9,826 nt of DNA from Ignavibacteria bacterium (GTDB taxonomy: Bacteria; Bacteroidota; Ignavibacteria; Tepidaquicellales; Tepidaquicellaceae). The translations under genes were made by a program, and so were the position numbers. Where the stretch lies: the NCBI GenBank assembly GCA_018058125.1, contig JAGPCH010000031.1:1-9826 (forward strand). Reading direction: 5' to 3'. Below, one piece after another: positions 1 through 6,954 of the stretch (positions are counted from its first letter, which is position 1; each line of letters begins with the position of its first letter). The notes below the pieces were generated by a model. That model saw nothing but the letters and a program-made list of their open reading frames with translations. It did not search any database and had not been told where the DNA came from.

Positions 1-39
1 ATGCTGAGATTAAAATTTCCCGCTATAATATTATTAGTG

Positions 40-1848
40 TTAATTTCTGTATCTTTGATTTGCAGTAGGAGTCCACCACTCATTTAATAATGGTGAATCA
101 GGATAAGCATACCATCTTGCATTTCTAAATCTGTCACTGTATACATATCTTGAAGGTTCAGTCCATAAGAATGTAGTCGGCTGATCATCATAAATAAGTT
201 TCTGCCATTTTTTCAGCAATTCAATTCTTTCATTCTCATCAAAAGTGATCCTGTTTTGCTCCAGCATTTTATCACTTTCAGGATTTATGTAACTGATAAA
301 ATTACTTCCTTCTCCGGTAGCCTGTGTGGAATGCCAGATCTGATACGGATCCTCGGGTGTTACACCCAGCTGCCATGCGGAATAACAGGCATCAAACTCA
401 TGCTTTTTTGTTTTCTCAAGAAAAACTGACCATTCATAATCCTGAAGATCTGCCTGAATGCCAAGCTGCTTAAGCTGCTCAATTATAATGAGCATTACTT
501 TTTTTCTTTTCGGATTATTGTTATTTGTAAATGTAAATTTAAAATCCGTTTTCTTTCCGTCTATGACTTTATCGAGAACTCCGTCTCCGTCCGTATCTTT
601 CCAGCCGGCATCTGCAAGCATTTTCTTAGCTAGCTCGGGTTCATATTTAATTTCAGGAAGATCTGTATTGTAATATTTACTTTTAATGAATACAGGAGAA
701 CTGACAAGTGTACCCATTCCATAAACTATATTATCTATTATTGCCTGTCTGTTAATAGCATGGCTTAATGCCCACCTGACATTTTTATCTGCAAAAAGAG
801 GATTCTTATTATTCCATGCAATGAATACGTATGTAGGCTCAGTTACAAGAGCTTTTTTCAGATTAAACTGTTCCGGATTCTTGATGTTTTCAACGAAATC
901 TATAGGTTGAATCACAAACATCTGATCGACTTCCTGATTCTTTGCGGCTACTACAGCAGCATTCTGATCCTGAATTGTTTTAAAAACCAGCTTCGCAGGA
1001 TAGTTCGGGATTTCACTTTTATTCCAGTAATTGTCATTTCTTGATAATGTAACTGACTGACCGGTTATCCATTTATCTAGCATGTAAGGACCGCTACCTA
1101 CTACATACTTTGGTTCCCTGGAAACTTCCTGAGAATTAAGAAACTCCGCATACTCCTGCATTTTCGGATATTTCAGCGGATCCATGCTTAAGCCGGCTGC
1201 ATTTAGATCTTCCCAGGTAAATGAATCATTCATATTGTTTATATCAAGAATATGCTTTGGAGTTATAGCTGTAGCTCCAATTGTATAAACAGCTTTGAAA
1301 TATGGCTTTGACATGTTTATACGGACCTTGTATTTATTTCCGTCAACCAGTTCAACGCTCTTTACGTCATTAAAATAATTTCTTAATGCCTGTGCGTCAG
1401 TAAAAGGATTCTTAATTGTTTTAATTGTAAAAATTACATCTTCGCCTGTCAGAGGTTTACCGTCTGAGAAAGTAACATTTTCTTTCAGATCGAAAGTGTA
1501 AGAAAGATGGTCTTCGCTTAAAACGGGAGGAGCTTTTGCTATGATAGGTTTGATCTCATAAGTGACTCTGTCTATATCGATAAGGGGTTCGAAAATATAA
1601 ATATAAATTCCGGATGCCGCAGCATCATTGGTTACAGTTGGGTTTAACTTTTCAGCATCAGACATTTCCTGTCTGATCACCCAGTCCCCGACTACAGCTT
1701 CAGAAACATCAGGCGGCTGAAGTTTGGTAAGTTCAAAAGATTCATTTTCATTTTTTGAAGTTGAATCTTCTTTTTTTCTGCCGCAGGATGAAATGAGAAT
1801 CATTCCTGAAAGCAAAAAGGCAAATGCATAAAAAAATTTTCTGTTCAT
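40..1848 (-). CDS. Family 5 (peptide/oligopeptide-type) ABC transporter solute-binding lipoprotein, paralogue 1
   Basis: This is a 602-residue extracytoplasmic solute-binding protein of the DppA/OppA class (SBP family 5), which normally delivers peptides or similar solutes to an ABC permease. The N-terminus is a lipoprotein signal: positive MNRK, a hydrophobic core, then a lipobox I19-S20-S21 with Cys22 as the lipidation site. The family core is complete. It includes TFDLKENVTFSDG near 118-130, TGEDVIFTIK near 134-143, VGSGPYMLDKW at 250-260 and VRWALSHAINRQAIID at 357-372. A DTDGDGVLD loop at 418-426 follows an AGWK motif and fits a calcium-binding DxDxDGxxD pattern. The length is typical of the family. 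No permease or ATPase gene is adjacent, so the substrate cannot be named. It is strongly similar to the lipoprotein encoded at 3508-5307. The start ATG directly precedes the signal peptide; no Shine-Dalgarno sequence is visible. It lies 81 bp downstream of hprK on the same strand. Confidence 0.93.
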   Translation of the reverse strand: MNRKFFYAFAFLLSGMILISSCGRKKEDSTSKNENESFELTKLQPPDVSEAVVGDWVIRQEMSDAEKLNPTVTNDAAASGIYIYIFEPLIDIDRVTYEIKPIIAKAPPVLSEDHLSYTFDLKENVTFSDGKPLTGEDVIFTIKTIKNPFTDAQALRNYFNDVKSVELVDGNKYKVRINMSKPYFKAVYTIGATAITPKHILDINNMNDSFTWEDLNAAGLSMDPLKYPKMQEYAEFLNSQEVSREPKYVVGSGPYMLDKWITGQSVTLSRNDNYWNKSEIPNYPAKLVFKTIQDQNAAVVAAKNQEVDQMFVIQPIDFVENIKNPEQFNLKKALVTEPTYVFIAWNNKNPLFADKNVRWALSHAINRQAIIDNIVYGMGTLVSSPVFIKSKYYNTDLPEIKYEPELAKKMLADAGWKDTDGDGVLDKVIDGKKTDFKFTFTNNNNPKRKKVMLIIIEQLKQLGIQADLQDYEWSVFLEKTKKHEFDACYSAWQLGVTPEDPYQIWHSTQATGEGSNFISYINPESDKMLEQNRITFDENERIELLKKWQKLIYDDQPTTFLWTEPSRYVYSDRFRNARWYAYPDSPLLNEWWTPTANQRYRN

Positions 1849-1877
1849 TTTGCTATAATTAATTTAAAAATTGATTA

Positions 1878-1911
1878 AAAACTTATACTGCTTATCCATT
1901 TAATAAGTTTT
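1878..1911 (-). terminator. AT-rich hairpin between hprK and the downstream lipoprotein gene, possible terminator
   Basis: Read on the minus strand, AAAACTTAT and ATAAGTTTT form a perfect 9-bp inverted repeat around a 16-nt loop. It is followed directly by a short T-run, as expected for a terminator after hprK. An internal ATAAG copy could also pair with CTTAT of the left arm, giving a competing smaller hairpin. The stem has only one G-C pair, so it would be weak, and leaky read-through into the next gene is plausible. It is placed 18 nt after the hprK stop. Confidence 0.35.
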
Positions 1912-1929
1912 GTATTATGTACTGAGTTG

Positions 1930-2976
1930 TTATTCAAAATCATGTTCAAAATATTCAGTGCTGCGTTCCAGTCTGTTATTGTCTGAATCTGAATTTCTGT
2001 TTTTTGATTTTGAGTTAATTTTATCTTCAAGTCTCTTACGGAATACTTCTGCAGCATTATAACCGTAATGTTTGCATAAATAATTAAGAGCAATTACTTC
2101 GGCAATCACGGTAATGTTTTTTCCCGGAAAGATCGGTAACTTTATTAGCTCCACATCGACTCCTAGTAAATTCAAAGCCGAGCTATCCAGTCCTGTCCTG
2201 TCATAGGCCTTATCCTTATCCCAGTCTTCCAGCTCTACGATCACTTCAACTCTTTTCTGATACCGGATAGATCTTATCCCGAAGATTGTCTTTACATCAA
2301 TGATTCCCAATCCCCTGATCTCCATAATATGTTTTGATAATGCTGTTCCTGATCCCATAAGAACACCTTCTCCTTTTTTTGTGATCATCACAACATCATC
2401 AGCTACTAGCCTGTGTCCCCTTTCTACAAGATCCAGAGCAATTTCACTTTTCCCAATTCCCGATTTACCGGAGAACAGCAACCCTACTCCATAGACATCT
2501 ACAAATGATCCGTGAATTATTATCTGAGCCGTAAACTGGTCATCAAGAAAATCACTTATAAAATATGATAACCTGGTAGTCGGATAAGGAGTCTTAAAAA
2601 CTGAAACGTTTTTTTCCTCAGCAATTTTAATTAATTCTTCCGGTATTTTATTGTCGTTGGTAACTATTATGCAGGGTATGTCAAAAGAGAATATTCTGTA
2701 AAGTATTTCCTTTCTTTCGACCGGATCAAATTGCCTGAGATATCTTATCTCTGTATTTCCAAAGACCTGAACTCTGTTATATGTAAATAATTTAACATAA
2801 CCAGCCAATGCCAGGCCGGGTCTGTGTATGTCTTTTTCAGTTATTAATTTACCGGGACTTATTTCTGGAGATGTTACTTTCTCAAATTTAAATCTGTCTT
2901 TGCATTCAGAGAAAAAAAACTCTACCGTTATGGAATTCTTTTTTAACTCCTTAATATTCTCAAACTTTCCTGCCAA
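1930..2976 (-). CDS. hprK: HPr kinase/phosphorylase
   Basis: This 348-residue bifunctional enzyme phosphorylates, and dephosphorylates, the regulatory serine of HPr or an HPr-like carrier. In well-studied bacteria it links carbon status to gene control. Visible landmarks are an N-terminal domain up to about residue 135; the conserved HG at 155-156; a Walker A loop GKSGIGKS at 170-177; and HRLVADD ending at the acidic pair 193-194. These are followed by the family signature EIRGLGIIDV at 219-228, RSIRYQKRVEVIVELEDWD around 235-253, and the PGKN segment near 284-287. A charged, low-complexity tail (about 321-348) makes it slightly longer than usual. The start is TTG (plus-strand CAA at 2974-2976), 2 nt after the hpf stop; no in-frame ATG or GTG exists before the conserved N-terminal region, so TTG is the only conventional choice. 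Translation is probably coupled to hpf. No ptsH or PTS permease gene lies in the window. Confidence 0.95.
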   Translation of the reverse strand: MAGKFENIKELKKNSITVEFFFSECKDRFKFEKVTSPEISPGKLITEKDIHRPGLALAGYVKLFTYNRVQVFGNTEIRYLRQFDPVERKEILYRIFSFDIPCIIVTNDNKIPEELIKIAEEKNVSVFKTPYPTTRLSYFISDFLDDQFTAQIIIHGSFVDVYGVGLLFSGKSGIGKSEIALDLVERGHRLVADDVVMITKKGEGVLMGSGTALSKHIMEIRGLGIIDVKTIFGIRSIRYQKRVEVIVELEDWDKDKAYDRTGLDSSALNLLGVDVELIKLPIFPGKNITVIAEVIALNYLCKHYGYNAAEVFRKRLEDKINSKSKNRNSDSDNNRLERSTEYFEHDFE

Positions 2977-2978
2977 TA

Positions 2979-3314
2979 TTAAATGGTTTTTATAATCTCT
3001 TTGTCAATATTATTCTTTTCCTTCTTGTGCTTGCTTTTATATTTTAATAACTGAGCTTCAATCTTATCAACTGCTTTATCAATTGATTTGGTATAATCAT
3101 CCGAACTTTCACTTGCGGCAATAATTTTGTCTCTAAGCTTTATGTTGATCTCACAACTTTTAATACTGTTAATGGTTTTCTCATACGAAAGAATTACATC
3201 GGCATGCAATATCTCCTCATGATATTTACTCAGAGTTTCTATTTCACTTTTAATGTAATCCTGTAAAGTTTCATGCGCTTTAAAATGCCTGGAAGTTATG
3301 TTAACTTTAATCAT
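2979..3314 (-). CDS. hpf: Ribosome hibernation promoting factor, short form (HPF/YfiA family)
   Basis: This is a 111-residue cytoplasmic protein of the HPF/YfiA family, which binds the small ribosomal subunit and silences ribosomes in slow or stationary growth. The pattern is diagnostic: MIKVNITSRHFKAHETLQDYI at the N-terminus, then EINIKLRD in the central strand, and DDYTKSIDKAVDKIEAQLLKYKSK in the second helix, ending in a Lys-rich tail. It lacks the C-terminal dimerisation domain of long HPF, so it is the short form. The start ATG fits the conserved N-terminus exactly; no Shine-Dalgarno sequence is visible, only A/T-rich leader. It is immediately followed by hprK with a 2-nt gap, so the two almost certainly share a transcript. 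The hpf-hprK pairing recalls the rpoN-hpf-pts-hprK neighbourhood of Proteobacteria, but rpoN is not present upstream here; a transporter lipoprotein gene is. Confidence 0.93.
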   Translation of the reverse strand: MIKVNITSRHFKAHETLQDYIKSEIETLSKYHEEILHADVILSYEKTINSIKSCEINIKLRDKIIAASESSDDYTKSIDKAVDKIEAQLLKYKSKHKKEKNNIDKEIIKTI

Positions 3315-3361
3315 ACTTATAATGGATTAGATTATTAATAAATAGGGTTGATTATGTTGCG

Positions 3362-3390
3362 AATATGGGAAAGAATATATTTAATTTCAA
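3362..3390 (-). promoter_or_regulatory. Candidate promoter for hpf-hprK
   Basis: On the minus strand, TTGAAA (3385-3390) is separated by exactly 17 nt from CATATT (3362-3367), a fair match to housekeeping -35 and -10 hexamers (5/6 and 4/6). It would start RNA about 40 nt before the hpf ATG. The region is very AT-rich, so chance matches are likely. No clear Bacteroidota-type TAnnTTTG box was found here. Confidence 0.22.
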
Positions 3391-3490
3391 CTGTAAATTT
3401 ATGTTTATTAATTATTTCTTAATATCAGATAATCAAATCTTAATTTTAGAGGAATGGAATGATAACTCCTTATTATTTATGTTTACTTCA

Positions 3491-3511
3491 TACACAATAC
3501 ACAATACTCAA
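3491..3511. repeat. Three 7-nt tandem units (TACACAA-like) over the stop codon of the second lipoprotein gene
   Basis: On the plus strand the units are TACACAA, TACACAA, TACTCAA, in tandem with period 7. The last unit contains the lipoprotein stop codon (TGA on the minus strand, 3508-3510), so the final codons of that gene merge with the repeat. It is too short to assign a function. Confidence 0.5.
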
Positions 3512-5307
3512 TTCTTATACATCTGTCTCGAGCTCGGCACCCACCATTCATTCAGTAAAGGGGAATCAGGATAAGCATACCATCTGGCATTATTGTATCT
3601 GTCGCTGTACAAATATCTCACCGGTTCGCTCCACAGGAAAGTAACAGGCTGATCATCATAAACCAGTCTCTGCCATTTATCCAGTATCTCTTTCCTTTTT
3701 TCGTCATCAAAAGTAACTCTGTTCTCTTCGAGTAATTTATCGCTTTCGGGGTTAGTATAACTGAAATAATTGCTTCCTTCGCCTACAGACTGAGATGAAT
3801 GGAATATCTGAAACGGATCATCCGGAGTTACTGAAAGCTGCCATCCGGCAAAGCAGGCATCATAATCATGCTTTTTTATTTTATCGAGAAATACAGACCA
3901 CTCATATTCCTGAATGGAAGCTTCAATACCTATCTGTCTGAGCTGCTCTATTAATATAAGAATTACTTTTTTTCTTTTCGGATTCGTGTTGTTGGTAAAA
4001 GTAAATTTAAAATCAACTTTCCTACCGTCAAACTCTTTGTCAATTATTCCGTCTCCGTCAGTATCTTTCCAGCCTGCTTCGGCAAGAAGCTGTTTTGCTT
4101 TGTTGATATCATAAGGAATAGCCGGAAGATCGGAATTCAGAAATTTGCTTTTTAGAAAAACATGAGACTGAATAGGCGAACCCATACCATAAACGATCTT
4201 ATCTATTATATCTTCCCTGTTTATTGCATAGCTCATTGCCCATCTCACTCTTTTATCAGAAAATAACTGACTGGAATTATTCCATGCTATATAATTATAA
4301 GACGGCTCTATTACCAGAGCTTTTTTTAACTTAAACTCTTCGGGATTCTTTACATTCTCTACAAAATCAACAGGCTGATAGACCTGCATCTGATCAACTT
4401 CCTTATTCTTTGCTGCCACGACCGCTGCATTCTGATCTTTGATTGTTTTAAAAAGTATCTTATCAGGATAGTTTGGAAGTTCAGCCTTATTCCAGTAGTT
4501 TTCATTTCTTTTTAATGTAACCGACTGACCTGTTATCCATTTATCAAGTACATAAGGTCCACTGCCTACTACATACTTTGGATCTCTTGCCACTTCCTGT
4601 GAATTAATAAACTCCGCAAATCTCGACATCTCCGGGTATTTCTTTGCATCAAAAGTCTTCTGAGCAGCTTCAAGATTTTCCCATGTGAATTTTTTATTCA
4701 TTCCGTCCAGATCAAGTAAATGACTTGGGATAATTTCAAGATCGCCCAGCGAATAAATTGCGCGGAAGTAAGGCTTGGACATTGTAAATTTCACTTTGTA
4801 TTTATTTCCGTCCACCAGTTCAACACTTTTTACATCGTTAAAATAATTCCTTAATGACTGCGCATCAGTAAACGGATTCTTAATCACTTTTACCGTAAAG
4901 ATAATATCCTCTCCGGTCAGCGGCGCTCCGTCTGAGAAAGTAATATTCTCTTTCAGATCAAATGTATATGTCAGATGATCTTCGCTGATCTCGGGTAGTG
5001 ATTTTGCTATTAGGGGTTTAAGTTCGTATGTAACCCTGTCAATTTCAAGGAGATTCTCAAATATATATGTTATTATACTCGAAGCTGTAGCGTCATTTGT
5101 CACAGTAGGATTGATCTTTTCCGGATCCGACATTATTTGTTTTATTATCCAGTCGCCATTTTCCACATTGGCTATATCCTGGGGAGCTAAATCTGTTATT
5201 GGGAAAGAAGTGTTAGTTGATTCCTGAACTGTTTCCTTCTGCCTTCCGCAGGATATTATCATTACCGGGAGAAGCAGAACTGTTATCAGTATTCTTAATT
5301 TTATCAT
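3508..5307 (-). CDS. Family 5 (peptide/oligopeptide-type) ABC transporter solute-binding lipoprotein, paralogue 2
   Basis: This is a 599-residue SBP family 5 protein with the same architecture as the lipoprotein at 40-1848. The signal peptide MIKLRILITVLLLPVM leads to a lipobox I17-I18-S19 with Cys20. The family motifs TFDLKENITFSDG, VGSGPYVLDKW (247-257) and VRWAMSYAINREDIID (354-369) are all present. The calcium-type loop DTDGDGIID sits at 415-423, and both proteins end in ARWYAYPDSPLLNEWW plus about 10 residues. By manual count about 70 of the last 100 residues match paralogue 1. Differences are conspicuous around 188-204 and near 308-345, which could alter ligand choice. No permease genes are adjacent. 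It is first in the minus-strand run, 193 bp upstream of hpf, and is divergent from the membrane-protein genes that start at 5379. The mature protein should be lipid-anchored and face the periplasm or outer surface. Confidence 0.93.
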   Translation of the reverse strand: MIKLRILITVLLLPVMIISCGRQKETVQESTNTSFPITDLAPQDIANVENGDWIIKQIMSDPEKINPTVTNDATASSIITYIFENLLEIDRVTYELKPLIAKSLPEISEDHLTYTFDLKENITFSDGAPLTGEDIIFTVKVIKNPFTDAQSLRNYFNDVKSVELVDGNKYKVKFTMSKPYFRAIYSLGDLEIIPSHLLDLDGMNKKFTWENLEAAQKTFDAKKYPEMSRFAEFINSQEVARDPKYVVGSGPYVLDKWITGQSVTLKRNENYWNKAELPNYPDKILFKTIKDQNAAVVAAKNKEVDQMQVYQPVDFVENVKNPEEFKLKKALVIEPSYNYIAWNNSSQLFSDKRVRWAMSYAINREDIIDKIVYGMGSPIQSHVFLKSKFLNSDLPAIPYDINKAKQLLAEAGWKDTDGDGIIDKEFDGRKVDFKFTFTNNTNPKRKKVILILIEQLRQIGIEASIQEYEWSVFLDKIKKHDYDACFAGWQLSVTPDDPFQIFHSSQSVGEGSNYFSYTNPESDKLLEENRVTFDDEKRKEILDKWQRLVYDDQPVTFLWSEPVRYLYSDRYNNARWYAYPDSPLLNEWWVPSSRQMYKN

Positions 5308-5328
5308 ATTCTAATTAAATGTTTTAAA

Positions 5329-5357
5329 ATAGTAAATATTCTAATTGATTTATTCAA
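5329..5357 (-). promoter_or_regulatory. Candidate promoter for the second lipoprotein gene
   Basis: In the 71-bp divergent gap, the minus strand carries TTGAAT (5352-5357), a 17-nt spacer, and TACTAT (5329-5334). These match the housekeeping -35 and -10 hexamers at 4/6 each with ideal spacing, leaving a leader of roughly 15 nt. The gap is so AT-rich that this may be chance. Confidence 0.25.
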
Positions 5358-5378
5358 GTTATTGTAATATTTTGAACG

Positions 5379-5918
5379 ATGAACAATAGTAGTAAGATTT
5401 TTTCAGAAAATGAATACATAGATTCGGTATTTTCAAAAAAAATTTATCTGATTGTTTTAATTCTATCGGCTGCATGGATGATTCTCATTTTCCTTGCTCC
5501 ATACTTTAGTACAACGGGTGAAACGGGCGAAAAAATTTCTTCTTTCATTTATTTGTTTTTTTCAAAAGTATGTCATCAAAATGACGATAGATCTTTTCAT
5601 GCATTCGGTCATAATCTTGGCGTTTGCTCAAGATGCGTCTGGATCTACTCAGGATTTTTTGCAGGAATATTGATTTACCCATTAATTAAAAAGATAAGTA
5701 ATGTTAAAATACCTTCTTTATGGTATCTGATAATTCCGGTGGCTATTCTCGGAGCTGATGTCCTTTCTGATAATCTTGGGATTATTTCAAATACATTTAT
5801 TTCCAGGTCTGTGACGGGTTTTTTAATTGGCTTTGTCCTGGTATTTTTTCTGTTACCCGGATTCCTGAAATTTTTCTACGAAGTTAATCTGTTTTTAAAA
5901 AATAAACTAAGCGCATAA
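5379..5918 (+). CDS. DUF2085 family membrane protein
   Basis: This is a 179-residue integral membrane protein that matches the uncharacterised DUF2085 family. The signature is clear: KVCHQNDDRSFH at 63-74 (Cys65, His66, Gln67, Arg71), followed by GVCSRCVWIYSG at 81-92 (Cys83, Arg85, Cys86, Tyr90, Gly92). Probable membrane helices lie at about 21-41, 84-103, 113-130 and 144-165. A late polar segment LSDNLG...SRSVTG (about 129-147) also fits the family. The three conserved cysteines and nearby histidines suggest a metal or redox site at the membrane face, but no function is established for the family and none should be assumed. It is the first gene of a tight plus-strand run; the next gene begins 6 nt after its stop. 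The ATG has no Shine-Dalgarno sequence. Confidence 0.85.
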   Translation: MNNSSKIFSENEYIDSVFSKKIYLIVLILSAAWMILIFLAPYFSTTGETGEKISSFIYLFFSKVCHQNDDRSFHAFGHNLGVCSRCVWIYSGFFAGILIYPLIKKISNVKIPSLWYLIIPVAILGADVLSDNLGIISNTFISRSVTGFLIGFVLVFFLLPGFLKFFYEVNLFLKNKLSA

Positions 5919-5924
5919 TCAAAA

Positions 5925-6431
5925 ATGAATTTACCTAACAGATTTACTCCTGTCTTGTATGGAACGATTGTAATGACCTTAATTTCAGTTTTTCCTTTAT
6001 TGAATCTGATAAATCTGATTTGCTGCGCGGGAGTAATTGCCGGAGGTTTTGCCGGTGTTTACTCTTACAGAAAGCAGCTTTTGAATACAAACATCCCTCT
6101 GACTCATAAAGACGGCGGAATGATAGGTATCCTGAGCGGAATACTGGCGGCAGTTTTAGTCAGTGGTTTCGGATTAATAATAAGTCTTTTTTCTGAAGCT
6201 AATCCTTTACTGGAAGTAATGAAAGCGTTTGATGATCTGAGCATTCAGACGCCGCCGGAAATGGCTTATTATATAGAGAAATTTTCAAAGGAATATAATG
6301 AATTCGGATTTTCACCTTCGATCACTTTGATTTCATTTGTCAGTAATATTATTTTGTATCCTTTATTTGGTGCAATTGGAGCTTTACTTGCTGTTTCAGT
6401 CTTTAATAAAAAAAATGCTCCTCAGGTTTGA
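5925..6431 (+). CDS. Uncharacterised four-helix membrane protein (DUF4199-like)
   Basis: This 168-residue membrane protein has about four helices: a first hairpin at 9-47, one at 66-90 and one at 133-160, with a soluble loop (about 91-130) between the last two. The first hairpin has the pattern NLICCAGVIAGGFAGVYSYRK (29-49), and the next helix is preceded by HKDGGMIGILSG (61-72). This CC...GG..A.Y.Y plus DG...G layout is one I associate with small uncharacterised bacterial membrane proteins, often labelled DUF4199-like; the exact family is not certain. It starts 6 nt after the DUF2085 stop and its TGA overlaps the TTG start of the DUF2752 gene, so it belongs to one operon with both. No catalytic motif is visible. 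A structural or assembly role beside the two Cys-motif proteins is only an inference. Confidence 0.75.
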   Translation: MNLPNRFTPVLYGTIVMTLISVFPLLNLINLICCAGVIAGGFAGVYSYRKQLLNTNIPLTHKDGGMIGILSGILAAVLVSGFGLIISLFSEANPLLEVMKAFDDLSIQTPPEMAYYIEKFSKEYNEFGFSPSITLISFVSNIILYPLFGAIGALLAVSVFNKKNAPQV

Positions 6432-6865
6432 AATTTCTGACAATAAAAAAAATCTGTTCTGGAGAATCCCGGAAGATCCGATTGTTACTCGCGGCGTTTT
6501 TGCTCTTTACCGTCCTGACAGTTAAATTCTATCCTTATGATATTTTGATGAAATTCTTTCCTGATTATTTCAGGAATGAAAGCACATGCATCACGCTGAA
6601 TATTTTCGGGATTCCCTGCCCGTTCTGCGGAATGTCTCATGCTTTTTATGAGTTCATCAATTTTAATTTCATGAAAAGTATTTATTACAATCCCTCTTCG
6701 GTAATATTCTTTTCATTTTCTGCAATTGTTTGTTTGAGTATTTTTGTATTAAGTTTATTTAATTACAAAATATCCTTATCATTTGACAGAAGAGCATTAT
6801 TAATATCCGGAATTATTCTGATCGTTTTCTGGGTTTTAAACATTCTTTTTGGTCATCTTTCATGA
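6428..6865 (+). CDS. DUF2752 family membrane protein
   Basis: This is a 145-residue membrane protein of the DUF2752 family (function unknown). The hallmark is IPCPFCGMSHAF at 62-73 (Cys64, Cys67, Gly68), corresponding to the family's CPxCGxTRA motif, with Ser-His in place of the usual Thr-Arg. It is followed by a short loop with Asn88-Pro89 (YYNPSS). Helices are likely at about 18-33, 91-112 and 123-141. The upstream ORF ends at 6431, and this frame opens with TTG at 6428, giving a TTGA overlap of 4 nt. An alternative TTG at codon 19 (6482) would give a shorter N-terminus, so the exact start is less certain than the gene. It is the last gene of the three-gene membrane run; 89 bp follow before the next gene. 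Confidence 0.85.
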   Translation: MKFLTIKKICSGESRKIRLLLAAFLLFTVLTVKFYPYDILMKFFPDYFRNESTCITLNIFGIPCPFCGMSHAFYEFINFNFMKSIYYNPSSVIFFSFSAIVCLSIFVLSLFNYKISLSFDRRALLISGIILIVFWVLNILFGHLS

Positions 6866-6954
6866 CAGATCTTTTAACAAGTAATCTTTGAATATCTTTC
6901 TTAAAGTTATTCTGAAATATTTTTTATATAACATCAGTTGAATTAAAATAAAAT

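Noticed and set aside
1..87. A 28-codon plus-strand frame starting at base 1, with a hydrophobic stretch resembling a signal peptide.
   Set aside because: It overlaps the 3' end of the lipoprotein gene in antisense by 48 bp and ends straight after the hydrophobic run. It is probably coincidental coding of a complementary strand.
458..673. A plus-strand frame of 71 codons, with a matching one at 3914-4114.
   Set aside because: Both lie antisense to the same part of the two paralogous lipoprotein genes, so their similarity follows from the genes beneath them. They have no independent support.
5360..5378. A TAATATTTTG sequence as a Bacteroidota-type -7 box for the DUF2085 gene.
   Set aside because: The spacing does not fit TAnnTTTG and it lies only a few bases from the start codon.
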